In this document: positions 63,628-64,000 of the stretch, piece by piece
Layout of the letters: the number at the start of each line of letters is the position of its first letter
Numbering within the stretch: position 1 is the stretch's first letter
Assembly: GCA_913058335.1 (NCBI GenBank)
Contig: CAJXPX010000012.1
Coordinates: forward strand, 1-64,000
Reading direction: 5' to 3'
DNA length: 64,000 nt
Source: an uncultured Hyphomonadaceae bacterium
GTDB lineage: Bacteria > Pseudomonadota > Alphaproteobacteria > Caulobacterales > Maricaulaceae
Made by a program: the position numbers and the translations under genes
Notes under the pieces: generated by a model
The model's database searches: none
The model's input: the letters and a program-made list of their open reading frames with translations, nothing else
What the model was told of the DNA's origin: nothing

Positions 63628-63656
63628 TTGACGATATGACAGGGCTGCAGTAGGGA
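63628..63656 (+). promoter_or_regulatory. Possible rplM promoter
   Basis: TTGACG (63628-63633) is a good -35 element, followed after 17 bases by TAGGGA (63651-63656), a weak -10. It lies in the 137-base leader before rplM. Further down, CGACA (63669-63673) and TGTCG (63684-63688) form a small inverted repeat 14 bases before the ATG region and could be a ribosomal protein autoregulatory site. Confidence 0.35.
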
Positions 63657-63702
63657 ACCGCCTTTAGACGACAGGTCTGTCTTGTCGAACAAAGAGGATA
63701 TT

Positions 63703-64000
63703 ATGAAAACGACCCAGTTTTTGAAAACTGCTGATATTGAGAAGAAATGGATTCTCATTGACGCTGAAAATGCTGTAGTTGGCCGTCTGGCAACTTTCAT
63801 TGCTATGCGCCTACGCGGTAAACATCGCCCGGATTACACACCCCACATGGATTGTGGTGATAATGTTATCATTATCAATGCGGAAAAAGTGGCCTTCACC
63901 GGAAACAAACGCAGAGATAAGAAATATTATTGGCATACTGGCCATCCAGGGGGATTGAAAGAGCGCACAGCTGATAAGATTCTTGATGGTCGCTTCCCTG
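63703..64000 (+). CDS. rplM: 50S ribosomal protein L13 (partial)
   Basis: The first 99 codons of L13, running off the window end. The pattern is clear: [44 protein letters not shown], and [23 protein letters not shown] precedes the ATG. rpsI (S9) would be expected next. Confidence 0.97.
   Translation, partial: MKTTQFLKTADIEKKWILIDAENAVVGRLATFIAMRLRGKHRPDYTPHMDCGDNVIIINAEKVAFTGNKRRDKKYYWHTGHPGGLKERTADKILDGRFP

Overview
The window is alphaproteobacterial DNA. The plsX-fabH-ihfA-merR-tRNA-Pro order, the nrdR-rib-nusB-thiL run, a RibB protein with a degenerate RibA-like half, a CBP3-type cytochrome bc1 chaperone, a Cox15-type heme A synthase and the crtW/crtZ pair for ketocarotenoids together suggest a pigmented, probably marine bacterium near the Caulobacterales/Maricaulales (Hyphomonadaceae-like). 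That placement is inference; no rRNA gene is present.

Bases 1 to about 30,245 are one side of an integrative conjugative element abutting the 3' end of a chromosomal tRNA-Phe (30245-30320, minus strand). The transfer genes are a VirD2/DUF3363 relaxase (223-2142) and a traG-ribbon-helix-helix-trbBCDEJLFGI-DUF2274-DUF736-alpA block (17519-30114). The other end of the element and its integrase lie outside the window. Between relaxase and traG sit two cargo blocks. The first (2.9-10.2 kb), visibly AT-richer, looks like a defence island: a PIN nuclease with an XRE-ImmA/IrrE partner, a compact five-gene operon containing two micro-genes, a YdjM-like membrane protein, an unrecognised 227-residue protein and a DUF6338 membrane protein, then a 1137-residue RecB-like nuclease/RNase H-like/SF1 helicase fusion. 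The second (10.3-17.2 kb) is sulfur and mercury detoxification: a DUF6691/YeeE transporter pair, a persulfide dioxygenase-double rhodanese protein, and divergent merR / merTPFA plus a second flavin disulfide reductase.

From 30.3 kb rightwards the sequence is ordinary chromosome: feoAB, transketolase, SulP, Ppx/GppA, rlmE, guaB, rsmB and guaA on the plus strand; on the minus strand a DEAD-box helicase, a six-gene operon (crtE, ABC ATPase, ABC permease, crtW, crtZ, aat) and a FAN1-like nuclease fused to a DnaQ exonuclease; then nrdR and riboflavin genes, nusB, thiL, bamE (minus), the bc1 chaperone, plsX, fabH, ihfA, a MerR regulator, tRNA-Pro, ctaA and the start of rplM.

The most promising undescribed material is the operon at 4600-6616 with its toxin-antitoxin-like neighbour and nuclease-helicase. 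Other notable points are a C-run frameshift in the DUF6691 gene, a changed metal motif in the persulfide dioxygenase that keeps the iron triad, a ribD lacking its deaminase domain next to a RibB-RibX protein, an ABC transporter inside a carotenoid operon, and a Fur-like box before feoA.
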